NCBI RefSeq assembly: GCF_000283515.1
Contig: NC_015976.1
Location: 930,001 to 994,000, forward strand
Length of the DNA: 64,000 bases
Direction of reading: 5' to 3'
Source of the DNA: Sphingobium sp. SYK-6
GTDB lineage: Bacteria > Pseudomonadota > Alphaproteobacteria > Sphingomonadales > Sphingomonadaceae
Under the pieces are notes generated by a model, which was not told where the DNA came from, did not search any database, and saw nothing but the letters and a program-made list of their open reading frames with translations. Shown here piece by piece: positions 43,801-52,589 of the stretch; position 1 is the stretch's first letter; every line of letters begins with the position of its first letter. The translations under genes were made by a program, and so were the position numbers.

Positions 43801-45129
43801 ATTGGTGAGCAGCGGGGCAACGCTCTCGTTGACGCCGATGATCCGCCGGGCGCTGCCGTGCAGCGGGATGCGCCATTGCTCCTTCTCCAGCGCGGCGCTG
43901 CCCGAGAGGCTCAGCCCTTCCACCACCGTCGCACCGAAGCCGATCCGCTGCGCGGTCAGCCCGTAGGCGATTTCCGGCGCGGCGAAGCTGCCGTTGAGCG
44001 TGGCCGTCGCGGCGATGTCCGCACCGCTGAGATTCTCCGCGATGACACTCGGCTTGAGCAGGCGGAAGCCGAGCTGGAGATCGCGCATGGTGCTGGCGCC
44101 CAGGTCGATCTGCCCGTCAGCGCCGAAGGTGAAATTGTCGCTCTGGACGCCGCCGTGCAGATGAGCGCGCCGCTCGGCCAGCGTGGCGGAGAGATCGAGC
44201 TGGGTGACGGGTTCCAGCATCGCCCGCCCGGGACCGGTGATGAACAGGCCGGGGCGGATCGGTCCGCGCGCCGTGAACGTGCCGTCCCGCGCCGTGATGA
44301 CCACATTGGCGAGGTCCTCCGCGCCCATCGTGCCCGAGAGCCGCCCGTCCCAAATCTGCCAGTCGCCTTTGCCGGAGACGGTGAGCGCGACGGGTTGCGC
44401 CACGCCGCTGTAGCTCGCGACGAGCCCGTCGGCCGGGCCCGCCAGTCGCATCTCGATGGCGAGGCGATTGCTTTCGGGCACCGCGTCGAGCACCAGCGCG
44501 AGCCGGTCGCCGCCGGCCACGCCCGGGGCGGCGATGGCGCGCCCGTCCGCCTTGATCTGCGCGCGGCGGTCGGCAATGTGTACCGTGCCGGCAAGGCCCA
44601 GCAGATGGCGCCGTCCGGTGACCGGCGCGTCGATCTGCAGGCGACCGATCTCCAGTCGGTTCACGTCGATGTCGAGATCGGGCAGCAGCGGGCCTTCGCT
44701 CGGCGGCGTGGGATTGAACTGCGGGTTGCGATGGAACCGCGCCTGCGGGATGAGCAGCGCGCGGATGTCCACATGATTGCTAAGATAAGCGAACGGGCGC
44801 CAGTCCATGTCGACAAGCGGGGCGCTGAGGAACGTGCCCCGGGGGTCGCGCAAGGCGACATCGCGCAGACGCATGGCGCCGAAGATCGAGCCCTCGATCC
44901 GGCCGACGCGGATCTGCATGCCATTCTCGAAGCTCAGGCCTTCCACCTGCCGTGCCACAAAGCGCCGGCCGCTGTCCGTGCCCAGCCAGGCATAGCCGCC
45001 GATCGCCAGGGCGAGGAGCAGGCCCAGCAGGCCGAGAAGGCCGAGCGCCACGCGGCGGCCCCAGCGGGCGCGGCGGGGCGGGGGAGCCTCGGGCAGCGGC
45101 GCGGGCGTCATGTCGCTTGTCTCCGCCAT
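40894..45129 (-). CDS. tamB: TamB-like translocation and assembly module inner-membrane protein
   Basis: A 1411-aa protein with one N-terminal signal-anchor (VALGLLGLLGLLLALAIGGYA, about residues 26-46), then a very long periplasmic beta-rich region of the AsmA/TamB kind and the C-terminal DUF490 domain (about 1090-1411; GTLGFAGRSFELQEGRLTFSG, NPLGVLQSASGIDRL and the final NLRYRKDY). TamB bridges inner and outer membranes and is proposed to help insert outer-membrane proteins or move phospholipids. Its ATG overlaps the tamA stop (TGATG), forming the standard pair. Confidence 0.92.
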   Translation of the reverse strand: MAETSDMTPAPLPEAPPPRRARWGRRVALGLLGLLGLLLALAIGGYAWLGTDSGRRFVARQVEGLSFENGMQIRVGRIEGSIFGAMRLRDVALRDPRGTFLSAPLVDMDWRPFAYLSNHVDIRALLIPQARFHRNPQFNPTPPSEGPLLPDLDIDVNRLEIGRLQIDAPVTGRRHLLGLAGTVHIADRRAQIKADGRAIAAPGVAGGDRLALVLDAVPESNRLAIEMRLAGPADGLVASYSGVAQPVALTVSGKGDWQIWDGRLSGTMGAEDLANVVITARDGTFTARGPIRPGLFITGPGRAMLEPVTQLDLSATLAERRAHLHGGVQSDNFTFGADGQIDLGASTMRDLQLGFRLLKPSVIAENLSGADIAATATLNGSFAAPEIAYGLTAQRIGFGATVVEGLSLSGSAALEKEQWRIPLHGSARRIIGVNESVAPLLTNVRLDGDLAYANARLLSDNIRLRSDRIDATAVIVADLDKALYSGALNGRVNDYRVESVGIFNLQTDMDLKTGANGYFRLGGRVAARSTRLLNDSVQTFLGGNALIVANVGYDSNGVASLDRLDVSAPQFRLTGGRGRYGADGSLRFAASGSSDQYGPLSLDVTGSVARPVVRLAAPRPGLGIGVADLEATVRGNDGTYLVDAQGVTDYGPLKADVAVRTGGALAIDVRQGTNFAGIGLTGQITQTRAGPFAGTLLANGSGLNGRVDLSDQGGSQRLLVNARARDASLPGNATVSLARGFVNADVLLADQPQVVAAMQLAGARMGELSIAGARADVNYRGGSGQAKMLVEGRTRYPFRLAANTRFDPALWRVAIDGRLNGIDVKTREAMRIVPEDSGYTLRPAALSIGQGTLRLAGRYGPGMSLQARLQDVNLALANPFAPGLGLGGMANGSVDFSQPSDSAFPSADARLRIDNFTRTSLAAVSEPVDMSFVGRLVPDGGNARAIIRRRGAAIGRLQVDLRPLPPGAGSWTTRLMAAPLSGGVRYNGPADVLFSLAALPDQSLRGAVGLAADFTGRVSAPQLTGVVRANNLVYENTQFGTRLTQLAVRGRFTNDRLQVESLTANAGDGTVSASGFVSLSSAQGFPIQLGIDMNNAQLASGSDMEARTTGQLRVVNGPGTPATISGSIALPETRYRIVRQGSAQVPTLTGVRRKPALGRERISGAPEPMESIPSDWRLDVRLRADNRIYVSGMGLESEWSADIHVGGTSGAPRITGDVRLVRGTLGFAGRSFELQEGRLTFSGDEMTNPELRIVASGDVEDVTINITITGSAGDPQIAFSSTPSLPQDELMARILFGNSVGELSTIQAVQLAASLNSLRGSGGGLNPLGVLQSASGIDRLRILGADEETGRGTSLAVGQYISNDIYVEIVTDARGYTATQLEVSLSRALSVLSSMGSFGGSSVNLRYRKDY

Positions 45130-47387
45130 CAGAAGGCCTGCCCGATCGAGATATAGACGGAAACGCGCGATTCACCCGGCTGGCGATTGATCGGCGTGGC
45201 GACGTCCAGCCGCATCGGGCCAAAATTAGTGTAGAAGCGTCCGCCAATGCCGACGCCGAAGCGCCAGTCCGTGAAGCGCGGCATCTCGCTGGTGTATACC
45301 TGCCCGCCATCGATGAAGCCGACGATGCCGTAATTTCCGAAGCGGTAGCGCACTTCCGCCGCCGCCTCGACCAGGCTTCGCCCGCCGATCGGCCGGTTGT
45401 CCGGGTCCTTGGGTCCCAGCTCCTGATAGCCGAAGCCGCGGACCGAGCCGCCGCCACCGCCATAGAAGCGCCGCGACGGCGCGATCTGCGCGCGCGCCGC
45501 GCCGCCGATCATGCCCACGCGGGCGCGCCCGGCGAGCACCACATCATCCGAGACGGGGTAATAGCCCGTGCCCTCGAACAGCGTGCGGGCATAGGCCTGC
45601 GCGCCGCTGCCCAGCGAGCTCTCCGGGGATATGCGCGCGGACAGGCGGAAACCGCGCGTGGGATCGAGCAGCGAATTGGACGTGTCGAACGTGATCTGCC
45701 CGGGCAGCGTCAGCACATAATAAGTGCGCCGCCGCCGCTCGCCCGCGTCGAAATCATAGTCCTGCTCATTGGTGCCGATCAGCTCGAAGCCGTAATTATA
45801 GGTCCAGCGCTTCTGCCAGATCGGCGTGCTGTCATAGGAGACGCGGCCATAGAGCCGCCCCGTCAGCGCCTCATAAGCCTCGAAGTCGCTGCGCCGCGCA
45901 TCGATGCCAAGTTCCACCGTGCGGTCGCGCCGGCCGGCATTGGAGCGGCGGAACGCGACGCCGAGCCCCTGTTCCTGCGTGCCGGCGGTGCCTTGCACGA
46001 CCAGCGCGCCTTCCGGCGGGAACATGTTCCGGTGCGTCCAGCTTCCGTCGATCTTGATGCCTTGCCCCGTCTCGTAGCCCGCCTGCGCCGCGAGCGTGCG
46101 CGGTGGCCCTGCTTCCTGGCTGACGACCAGCGTCGCATAGTCCGTGCCGTCGCCGGCCGGGACGCCGCTCGGCTCGGGATCGACCGAGACGACCGAGAAC
46201 AGCCCGGTCGCGACCAGCGCGCGGCGCAGGTCGTCCACTTTGCGGCTGTCGTAGAGCTCGCCCTTGCGGAACCGGGCGATCCGCTCGATGTGCCCGGGCT
46301 CGAACACGGCTTCCTCGCCCCGGTTCACGATGTCGCCGAAGCTGCTGCGCGGGCCGGGCGTCACGGGCAGCGTGTAGTCGCCGGTGCGCGTCTCCGCATC
46401 GAGCAGGATGTCGCGCTCGCCGATCTCGACGAAAGGATAGCCGTTCTGCGGCAGTTCCACGGCGATGCTGGCCTCGCCCGCGAGGATGTCCTCGGCCTCG
46501 ATGGGGTCGCCGGTCTGCGGCGCGAAGGCACTGACGATGAGGTCCTCGGGGATCACCGGCGCCGCGTCGAAGCGGATGGCACCCAGCACGTAGCGGGGGC
46601 CGGGCGTCACTTCGAGAAGCACGCGCACCGGATCGTCGCTGCCCGTCTCGCCGAGCTGGAGGCTCCCGCGCACGTTGGAATCGAAGAAGCCGTGGCTCGA
46701 AAGAATGTCCGCGAGAAGCTTCTGGTCCTCCTCCAGCCGCGCATTGATCATCGCGCCGTTCGCCGCGCGGCCATCGCCGTCTTCCAGCGCGGAGAGGGAT
46801 TGGAACTGGGCGCGGATCGTATCGGCGTCCACCGGGGCCTTGCCGCCCGCCTCATTCAGCGTGTCGAGGCCTTCGATGCTGTAATTGTACCGCGTCTCGG
46901 CGGCGCGGCTCTCCTCCTCCTCGGTGTAGCGGCTGTCGTCGAAGGGCTCGACGTCGAAGGCTTCGATCGGGGTGAGCGGCTGGTCCGCCTCGGGGTCGTC
47001 CGGCAGGGGCGCGCCGATGTCGTCCACGGGCGGCAGGGCCTGCTCGCCCGGCGTCGTGGCGCGGCGATCGGCCTCGGCTTCCCACTCCGAGACGGAGCCC
47101 ATCGCGCCGGCGGGGTCGTCGGAAATCGGCGGGATGCTCTCGTCGAATTCCTCGTCGGAAATGATCGGCTCGTCGGGCTGCGCGTCTGACGGGGCGGCGT
47201 CCTGCGCTTCCGCGCCGGTCAGCACGGGCGGATCGGCAGGCACGGCAGGCTGGCGCGCGCGGACGGGCTGGCCGGCGACGATGAGCGCGGTCAGCACCAG
47301 CGGTGACGCCGCGAGAAGACGCAATGCGCGGCTCCGGGCGGCTCCACCAGAGCCAAAGCCTCCTGAGCCGAACCCGATCGAAGACAA
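45129..47387 (-). CDS. tamA: TamA-like outer-membrane protein (Omp85 family)
   Basis: About 752 aa from a probable TTG start at 47387, which gives a signal sequence (ALRLLAASPLVLTALIVAGQ); no ATG fits well, and open sequence upstream in the frame is unlikely to be coding. An acidic, proline-rich linker (about residues 50-155) precedes POTRA-like domains (from about 160), and the C-terminal about 350 residues form a 16-strand barrel, with the Omp85 lid motif GGGGSVRGFGYQ and ending VYISIGQAF with terminal Phe. It pairs with TamB, encoded next. The long acidic N-terminal linker is unusual for TamA. Confidence 0.85.
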   Translation of the reverse strand: MSSIGFGSGGFGSGGAARSRALRLLAASPLVLTALIVAGQPVRARQPAVPADPPVLTGAEAQDAAPSDAQPDEPIISDEEFDESIPPISDDPAGAMGSVSEWEAEADRRATTPGEQALPPVDDIGAPLPDDPEADQPLTPIEAFDVEPFDDSRYTEEEESRAAETRYNYSIEGLDTLNEAGGKAPVDADTIRAQFQSLSALEDGDGRAANGAMINARLEEDQKLLADILSSHGFFDSNVRGSLQLGETGSDDPVRVLLEVTPGPRYVLGAIRFDAAPVIPEDLIVSAFAPQTGDPIEAEDILAGEASIAVELPQNGYPFVEIGERDILLDAETRTGDYTLPVTPGPRSSFGDIVNRGEEAVFEPGHIERIARFRKGELYDSRKVDDLRRALVATGLFSVVSVDPEPSGVPAGDGTDYATLVVSQEAGPPRTLAAQAGYETGQGIKIDGSWTHRNMFPPEGALVVQGTAGTQEQGLGVAFRRSNAGRRDRTVELGIDARRSDFEAYEALTGRLYGRVSYDSTPIWQKRWTYNYGFELIGTNEQDYDFDAGERRRRTYYVLTLPGQITFDTSNSLLDPTRGFRLSARISPESSLGSGAQAYARTLFEGTGYYPVSDDVVLAGRARVGMIGGAARAQIAPSRRFYGGGGGSVRGFGYQELGPKDPDNRPIGGRSLVEAAAEVRYRFGNYGIVGFIDGGQVYTSEMPRFTDWRFGVGIGGRFYTNFGPMRLDVATPINRQPGESRVSVYISIGQAF

Positions 47388-47640
47388 GCAGGACCCCCAT
47401 TTATCGCGCCTGTCCTGAGGACCTATGCGCCGCCTTGCTCTACACAACACGCTGGAGGCCGGTTGGTTTCTGGGGAATTTGCCCCGGCGCCTCATGGACG
47501 GCCCGAAGCGGGACTGTGGCGCGGGCAGGGCGGGCGCCTGATCCACCCGGGGCGCCGGGCGAGAAACCGGTTGGGTTTCCTGCGCGTTGGCGTTTAACCT
47601 GGCCTTTCCGCGGCCGCTCCAGGGAAGTCCAGTCTCGCCG

Positions 47641-48399
47641 ATGATCACTCTCTCTCAGGTCAGCAAGAGCCATGGCGAGCGCCGCGCGCTCGACGATGTG
47701 ACGCTCGCCATCGAGAGCGGATGCTTCCTCGCCATCGTCGGACAGTCGGGCGCGGGCAAGACGACCTTGCTCAAGGCGATCAACCGGCTGGCCGATATCG
47801 ATAGCGGGCAAATCATGGTGGATGGCGAGGATGTGAGTGCCCAGCCGCTCGCCGCGCTGCGCCGCCGGATCGGCTATGTGTTCCAGGGCATCGGGCTCTT
47901 CCCGTACATGAGCGTCGCGGAGAATATCTGGCTGGTGCCGCGCCTGCAGGGCATGGCCCGCGCGGGGCGGGAGGCGCGGGTCGCCGAGCTGCTGGCACTC
48001 GTCTCGCTGCCGGCGGATTTCGCGGAGCGCTATCCGGCGCAGCTTTCCGGCGGGCAGGCGCAGCGCGTCGGCTTCGCGCGGGCGCTGGCGGCGGGCCCCT
48101 CGATCATGCTGATGGACGAGCCTTTCGGTGCGCTCGACCCGGTCACGCGCGCCGAGCTCGGCACGGCCTATCGCGCGCTGCACGATCGGCTCGGCCTCAC
48201 CAGTCTGCTCGTGACGCATGACATGAGCGAAGCGCTGCTGCTCGCGGATCGCGTCATCGTGATGGACGAGGGGCGGGTGCTGGCCGACATGACGCCCCGC
48301 GCGCTGATCCGTCACCGGGGCGATCCGCGCATCGACGCGATGCTGGACGCGGCGCGCCGCGCAGCCGCTGCCCTCGAAGCCCTGGCGCGCGACGCATGA
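47641..48399 (+). CDS. ABC transporter ATPase, EgtV-like (OpuCA family)
   Basis: A 252-aa ABC ATPase. Walker A is VGQSGAGKTT, the Q-loop lies in GYVFQGIGLFPYMSV, the signature is LSGGQAQR and Walker B IMLMDEPFGALDP. It lacks the CBS domains of many betaine transporters. ATG 47641 is the first start with proper protein sequence; an ATG 54 bp upstream is less likely. It overlaps the permease/binding-protein fusion by 4 bp. The pair has EgtV/EgtU architecture and lies next to egtB-egtD, so ergothioneine import is the leading hypothesis; betaine or choline is the alternative. Confidence 0.8.
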   Translation: MITLSQVSKSHGERRALDDVTLAIESGCFLAIVGQSGAGKTTLLKAINRLADIDSGQIMVDGEDVSAQPLAALRRRIGYVFQGIGLFPYMSVAENIWLVPRLQGMARAGREARVAELLALVSLPADFAERYPAQLSGGQAQRVGFARALAAGPSIMLMDEPFGALDPVTRAELGTAYRALHDRLGLTSLLVTHDMSEALLLADRVIVMDEGRVLADMTPRALIRHRGDPRIDAMLDAARRAAAALEALARDA

Positions 48400-49973
48400 G
48401 CGCGCTGGGCGTGAGTTGGGCCGAGCTGGCCAATCTTGCCCGGGAGCATCTGTTGCTCAGCGGATGCGCGGTGTTGCTCGCCATCGCGATCGGCCTGCCG
48501 CTCGCCATTCTCGCGGCGCATCGTCGTGGCGCGCGAGGGCCATTGCTGGCGGTCGTCAGCCTGCTGCAGACCATACCGGGGCTGGCGCTTCTGGCGCTGT
48601 TCTATCCGCTGCTGCTGTTCCTCGCCGATCTGAGCGGCCTTGCGATCCCGGCGCTTGGCTTCCTCCCCGCGCTGCTGGCGCTCACCGTCTATGCTCTGCT
48701 GCCGATCGTGCGCAACGGCGTGGCGGCGATCCGCGGCATCGATCCCGCGCTGATCGAGGCGGCGGAAGGTCTCGGCATGACGGCGGGGCAGCGGCTGCGG
48801 CTGGTCGAGCTGCCGCTGGGCGCGCCGGTGATCCTCGCCGGCATCCGCACGGCCGCTGTCTGGACGATCGGCACGGCGACGCTCGCCACCACCATTGGCC
48901 AGCCGACGCTGGGCGATCTCATCTTCTCCGGTCTGCAGATCGAGGACTGGCGGCGGGTGCTGGCCGGCTGCATCGCGGCGGCGCTGCTTGCCCTGCTGGT
49001 CGATGCGATGCTGGCGCAGGTGGAGGCTGGGCTCGCGACCCGCTCGCGCGCGCGGCTCTGGGCTGGGCTAGGGCTTCTGCTGCTCGCGCTGGCGGCGGCG
49101 TTCATGCCCCTGCCTTCGAGCGGCGGCGGGGCCGGCAGGGCGTCCGATGAACCGGCCGGGAAGCCGGTGGTGATCGGCGCCAAGAATTTCTCCGAGCAAT
49201 ATATCCTCGCCCGCGTCATCGAGGCGCGGCTGCGCGCGGCGGGCTATCGCACCGAGCGGCGGGACAATCTCGGCTCCTCGGTCGCCTATCGCGCGCTCGC
49301 GGCGGGCGATATCGCGGTCTATGTCGATTATGCGGGCACGCTCTGGGCCAATGTCCTGCAACGCGAGGACAGGCCAGACGGCGCAGCGATGATGCGCACC
49401 CTCTCGCGGGAGCTGGCGGACCGGGACGGGGTGACGCTGCTCGGCCCGCTCGGGTTCGAGAATGCCTATGCCTTCGCCATGCGCCGCGACCGCGCCGAGG
49501 CGCTCGGCATCGCGACGCTGGCGGATCTCGCGCGGGAATCGCCGCGCCTGCGCCTCGGCAGCGATCTCGAGTTCCTCAGCCGCCCCGAATGGCGCGCGGT
49601 GGAAGTGGGCTACGGCCCCGCCTTCCGGTCTCAGCGGGCCTATAGTCCCACCTTCATGTATCGCGCGCTGGCGGACGGCTCGGTGGACGTGATCTCCGCT
49701 TTCTCTTCGGACGGGCGCATCGCCGCGCTCGATCTCGTGACGCTGGACGATCCGGCCGGCGCTCTGCCCCGCTATGATGCGCTGCTGCTCCTTTCCGGGG
49801 CGGCCGCGCGGGACCCCCGGCTGGTCGCGGCGCTGCAGCCGCTGGTCGGGTCGATCCCCATGGATGCCATGCGCGCGGCGAACTGGATGGTGGACCGCGA
49901 TGCCGACAAGCGCACGCCCGCCGATGCGGCACGCTGGCTGCTGGCGCGCGAAGGCCCGGTCCCCGCCCGATAG
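48396..49973 (+). CDS. Fused permease and substrate-binding protein, EgtU-like
   Basis: A 525-aa protein joining an OpuC-type permease (residues 1-about 215, with EAA loop EAAEGLGMTAGQRLRLVELP) and a periplasmic binding domain (about 250-525; PVVIGAKNFSEQYILARVI and AVYVDYAGTLW). This order, permease then binding domain, is the architecture of EgtU, the ergothioneine uptake protein of Streptococcus pneumoniae and Helicobacter pylori. It is followed by egtB and egtD. Other OpuC/OsmF-like systems for betaine or choline have the same fold, so ligand specificity is inference from location. Overlaps the ATPase gene (ATGA). Confidence 0.78.
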   Translation: MSALGVSWAELANLAREHLLLSGCAVLLAIAIGLPLAILAAHRRGARGPLLAVVSLLQTIPGLALLALFYPLLLFLADLSGLAIPALGFLPALLALTVYALLPIVRNGVAAIRGIDPALIEAAEGLGMTAGQRLRLVELPLGAPVILAGIRTAAVWTIGTATLATTIGQPTLGDLIFSGLQIEDWRRVLAGCIAAALLALLVDAMLAQVEAGLATRSRARLWAGLGLLLLALAAAFMPLPSSGGGAGRASDEPAGKPVVIGAKNFSEQYILARVIEARLRAAGYRTERRDNLGSSVAYRALAAGDIAVYVDYAGTLWANVLQREDRPDGAAMMRTLSRELADRDGVTLLGPLGFENAYAFAMRRDRAEALGIATLADLARESPRLRLGSDLEFLSRPEWRAVEVGYGPAFRSQRAYSPTFMYRALADGSVDVISAFSSDGRIAALDLVTLDDPAGALPRYDALLLLSGAAARDPRLVAALQPLVGSIPMDAMRAANWMVDRDADKRTPADAARWLLAREGPVPAR

Positions 49974-49981
49974 CCGGCGTG

Positions 49982-50130
49982 GACGAATTTCGAGGCCATG
50001 GCTGCGCGCCATCTCTCGCCATTCACGTCGTCATCCCGGACTCGATCCGGGATCCCGCTTCTTCCTTTCTCAACCGGCTGGACCCGGCGATCGTCAAGGC
50101 AGCGTCATCCCGGATCGAGTCCGGGATGAC
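49982..50130. repeat. REP-like palindromic element, copy 1 (two hairpins with shared flank)
   Basis: Two hairpins, ATCCCGGA-N5-TCCGGGAT at 50033-50053 and a second with 11-bp arms (GTCATCCCGGA / TCCGGGATGAC) at 50104-50130, are joined by a spacer of about 50 bp (CCGCTTCTTCC ... AAGGCAGC). A left flank (49982-50029, with GGCCATGGCTGCGCGCC) is also found, inverted, beside copies 2 and 3. It lies between the EgtU-like gene and egtB. Confidence 0.8.
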
Positions 50131-50321
50131 AATGAAAGGGGGCAAAAAATGCGCGCTTCTGACCCTCAAAGGCCGCGAATTCGTCCCCGCCCCATAGTTG
50201 TCCTGCCGCGCGGGGCGTTATAACCAAAGTATCGGTGGTAACCAAAACCGCGCTCGTGCGTAATCGTAGCGGAAGGGCGTGAGCACGCGGCCATCGGTGG
50301 TCGTGAAGGAGGGTCAGAACC

Positions 50322-51599
50322 ATGAGCATCACGACTGCGCCAGCTCCCCTGGCCGCGGCGGACAGCGAGGCGCTGGCCCAGCGATATCGCGACGTGCGCG
50401 CGCTCAGCCTCGCGCTGGCCGCGCCCCTTTCCGATGCCGATGCGACCGCCCAGTCCATGCCCGATGCGTCGCCCGCCAAATGGCATCTGGCGCACAGCAG
50501 CTGGTTCTTCGAGACTTTCGTGCTGCGCGATCATCTGCCGGGCTATCGGCTGGTCGACGAGCGCTGGCCCTATCTCTTCAACAGCTATTATGAAGCCGAG
50601 GGCGAGCGCCATGCGCGACCGCGCCGGGGCCTGCTCACGCGGCCGGCGCTGGACGAGGTGCTGGCCTATCGTGCCCGGGTGGACGAGGCATTTCTCTCCG
50701 CCCTGCCGATGCTTGCGGAGACCTGTCCCGAGTTGATCGAGCTCGGCCTCCAGCACGAGCAGCAGCATCAGGAACTGCTACTGACGGACATCAAGCATCT
50801 CTTCTCCTGCAATCCGCTCGGCCCGGCCCTGTGGCCGCCCGCGCATGAGCCGCAGCATTACCCCACGCCGCTGGTCTGGCATGCCGGGCCGGAGGGCATC
50901 GTGGAGATCGGCGCCGGTGCGCACGGTTTCGCCTTCGACAATGAGCGGCCGGCGCATCCCGCGCTCCTGGCGCCCCATGCGCTTGCCAATCGCACCATCA
51001 CCAATGGCGAATGGTTCGAGTTCATCGACGACAATGGCTATGCGACGCCCACGCTCTGGCTCTCGGACGGGTGGGACTGGGTGAACCGCGAGAGCGTCGA
51101 GCATCCGCTTTACTGGCGCCGCAGCCATCATGTCTGGGAGCAGTTCACGCTCGCGGGTTGGCAGCCGGTCGATCCGGCGGCGCCGGTCACGCATGTCAGC
51201 TTCTACGAGGCGGATGCCTATGCCGCCTGGGCGGGCGCGCGATTGCCGACCGAGCAGGAATGGGAAGCCGCCGCGCGCACGGCCGATCCCATGGCGGGCG
51301 TGCAGCTCGATGGCCCGGGGCCGGTCAGCCCGCGCTTCGAGGAAGCGGGCGAGGGCTTCACCTCGCTGTTCGGCAATGTCTGGGAATGGACCGGCTCGGC
51401 CTATCGCCCTTATCCGGGCTTTCGCACGGCGCCGGGCGCGGTCGGCGAATATAATGGCAAGTTCATGAGCAGCCAGTTCGTGCTCAAGGGCGGCAGCTGC
51501 GCGACCCCGCGCGGGCATGTCCGCGCTTCCTACCGCAATTTCTTCCATCCCCATCAGCGCTGGCAATTCACCGGCCTGCGCCTCGCCAAGGATCTTTGA
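50322..51599 (+). CDS. egtB: Ergothioneine biosynthesis sulfoxide synthase EgtB
   Basis: A 425-aa non-haem iron enzyme that joins hercynine to a thiol donor. The N-terminal DinB-like domain has the probable iron ligands His58 (WHLAHSSWF), His145 and His149 (HEQQHQE); the C-terminal FGE-sulfatase-like domain includes THVSFYEADAYAAWAGARLP and GNVWEWTGSAY. ATG 50322 follows GAAGGAGG. Upstream, TAACCAAA occurs at 50221 and 50239, possibly a regulatory repeat. egtD starts at the next base after its stop. No egtA/egtC is nearby, so cysteine may be the direct thiol source, with the lyase step encoded elsewhere. Confidence 0.92.
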   Translation: MSITTAPAPLAAADSEALAQRYRDVRALSLALAAPLSDADATAQSMPDASPAKWHLAHSSWFFETFVLRDHLPGYRLVDERWPYLFNSYYEAEGERHARPRRGLLTRPALDEVLAYRARVDEAFLSALPMLAETCPELIELGLQHEQQHQELLLTDIKHLFSCNPLGPALWPPAHEPQHYPTPLVWHAGPEGIVEIGAGAHGFAFDNERPAHPALLAPHALANRTITNGEWFEFIDDNGYATPTLWLSDGWDWVNRESVEHPLYWRRSHHVWEQFTLAGWQPVDPAAPVTHVSFYEADAYAAWAGARLPTEQEWEAAARTADPMAGVQLDGPGPVSPRFEEAGEGFTSLFGNVWEWTGSAYRPYPGFRTAPGAVGEYNGKFMSSQFVLKGGSCATPRGHVRASYRNFFHPHQRWQFTGLRLAKDL

Positions 51600-52589
51600 A
51601 TGATGATGGTGCACACCAATCTGAAGCTGATCGAGCGGGACGGCGAGGGCGTCGATCCGGCGTTTCGCGACGATGTACTGAAAGGCATGGCCCAGCGCCA
51701 GAAGGCCATTCCCGCCCGCTGGTTCTATGATCTCGCCGGGTCCGAGCTGTTCGAGCGCATCACCGCCCTGCCGGAATATTATCCCACGCGCGCCGAGACC
51801 GCGCTGCTGGAGCGGCACGGGCAGGACATCGCCCGGCTGGTCGGGCCGGGGCGTGCGGTGGTGGAGTTCGGCTCGGGCAGCTCGGTCAAGACGCCGCTGC
51901 TGCTGCGCGAGATATCTCCGGCGGCTTATGTGCCGATCGACATTTCCGGTGAGTTCCTGCGCCAGTCCAGCGAGGCGCTCGCCCAAGCCTTCCCGACGCT
52001 GCCGGTGATGCCGGTGGAAGCCGACTTCATGAAGACGGTGGAATTGCCCGCTGCCGTGAAGGCCTTCGGCATGCTCGGCTTCTTCCCCGGCTCGACGATC
52101 GGCAATCTCGTGCCCCGCACCGCCGTCGACCTGCTGCGATCGATGCGCGAGACGCTCGGCGACCGGGCACAACTGCTGATCGGGGTGGACCGCGTGAAGG
52201 ACATCGACCGGCTGGTCCGCGCCTATGACGATACGCAGGGCATCACCGCGCGCTTCAATCTCAATCTGCTGCTGCGGATCAATCGCGAGCTCGGCGCGGA
52301 CATTCCGGTCGAGCAGTTCCGCCATGTTGCGCGGTGGAATCCGGACTGGAGCCGCATCGAAATGCATCTCGAAGCCACGCGGGATGTGAGCTTCAGCATC
52401 TCGGGCTGCAGCTTCGCGATGCTCGCGGGCGAGACCATCCACACGGAAAACAGCCACAAATACACGCCGGATCAGGCGCGGCTGATCCTGCAGGCAAGCG
52501 GCTGGACGCCCAATGCCCAGTGGACCGACGCCGATGGCGATTTCCTCCTGGTGCTGTGCGAGGCGAGCGAGCAGCGGTCCGCGCCCTGA
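51600..52589 (+). CDS. egtD: L-histidine N-alpha-methyltransferase EgtD
   Basis: A 329-aa SAM-dependent methyltransferase that makes hercynine from histidine. It contains GLTRRP-like sequence early (RWFYDLAGSELFERITALPE), the SAM site VEFGSGSSVKT, and the later FFPGSTIGNLVP and TENSHKYTPDQ that shape the histidine-binding pocket. The start is one of three consecutive ATGs from 51600, adjacent to the egtB stop, so the two are co-translated. Together they convert histidine to the ergothioneine precursor. Confidence 0.93.
   Translation: MMMVHTNLKLIERDGEGVDPAFRDDVLKGMAQRQKAIPARWFYDLAGSELFERITALPEYYPTRAETALLERHGQDIARLVGPGRAVVEFGSGSSVKTPLLLREISPAAYVPIDISGEFLRQSSEALAQAFPTLPVMPVEADFMKTVELPAAVKAFGMLGFFPGSTIGNLVPRTAVDLLRSMRETLGDRAQLLIGVDRVKDIDRLVRAYDDTQGITARFNLNLLLRINRELGADIPVEQFRHVARWNPDWSRIEMHLEATRDVSFSISGCSFAMLAGETIHTENSHKYTPDQARLILQASGWTPNAQWTDADGDFLLVLCEASEQRSAP

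Noticed and set aside
41053..45156. Plus-strand open frame of more than 1300 codons opposite tamB
   Set aside because: Composition mirrors the GC bias of tamB read backwards; no signal, domain or ribosome site.
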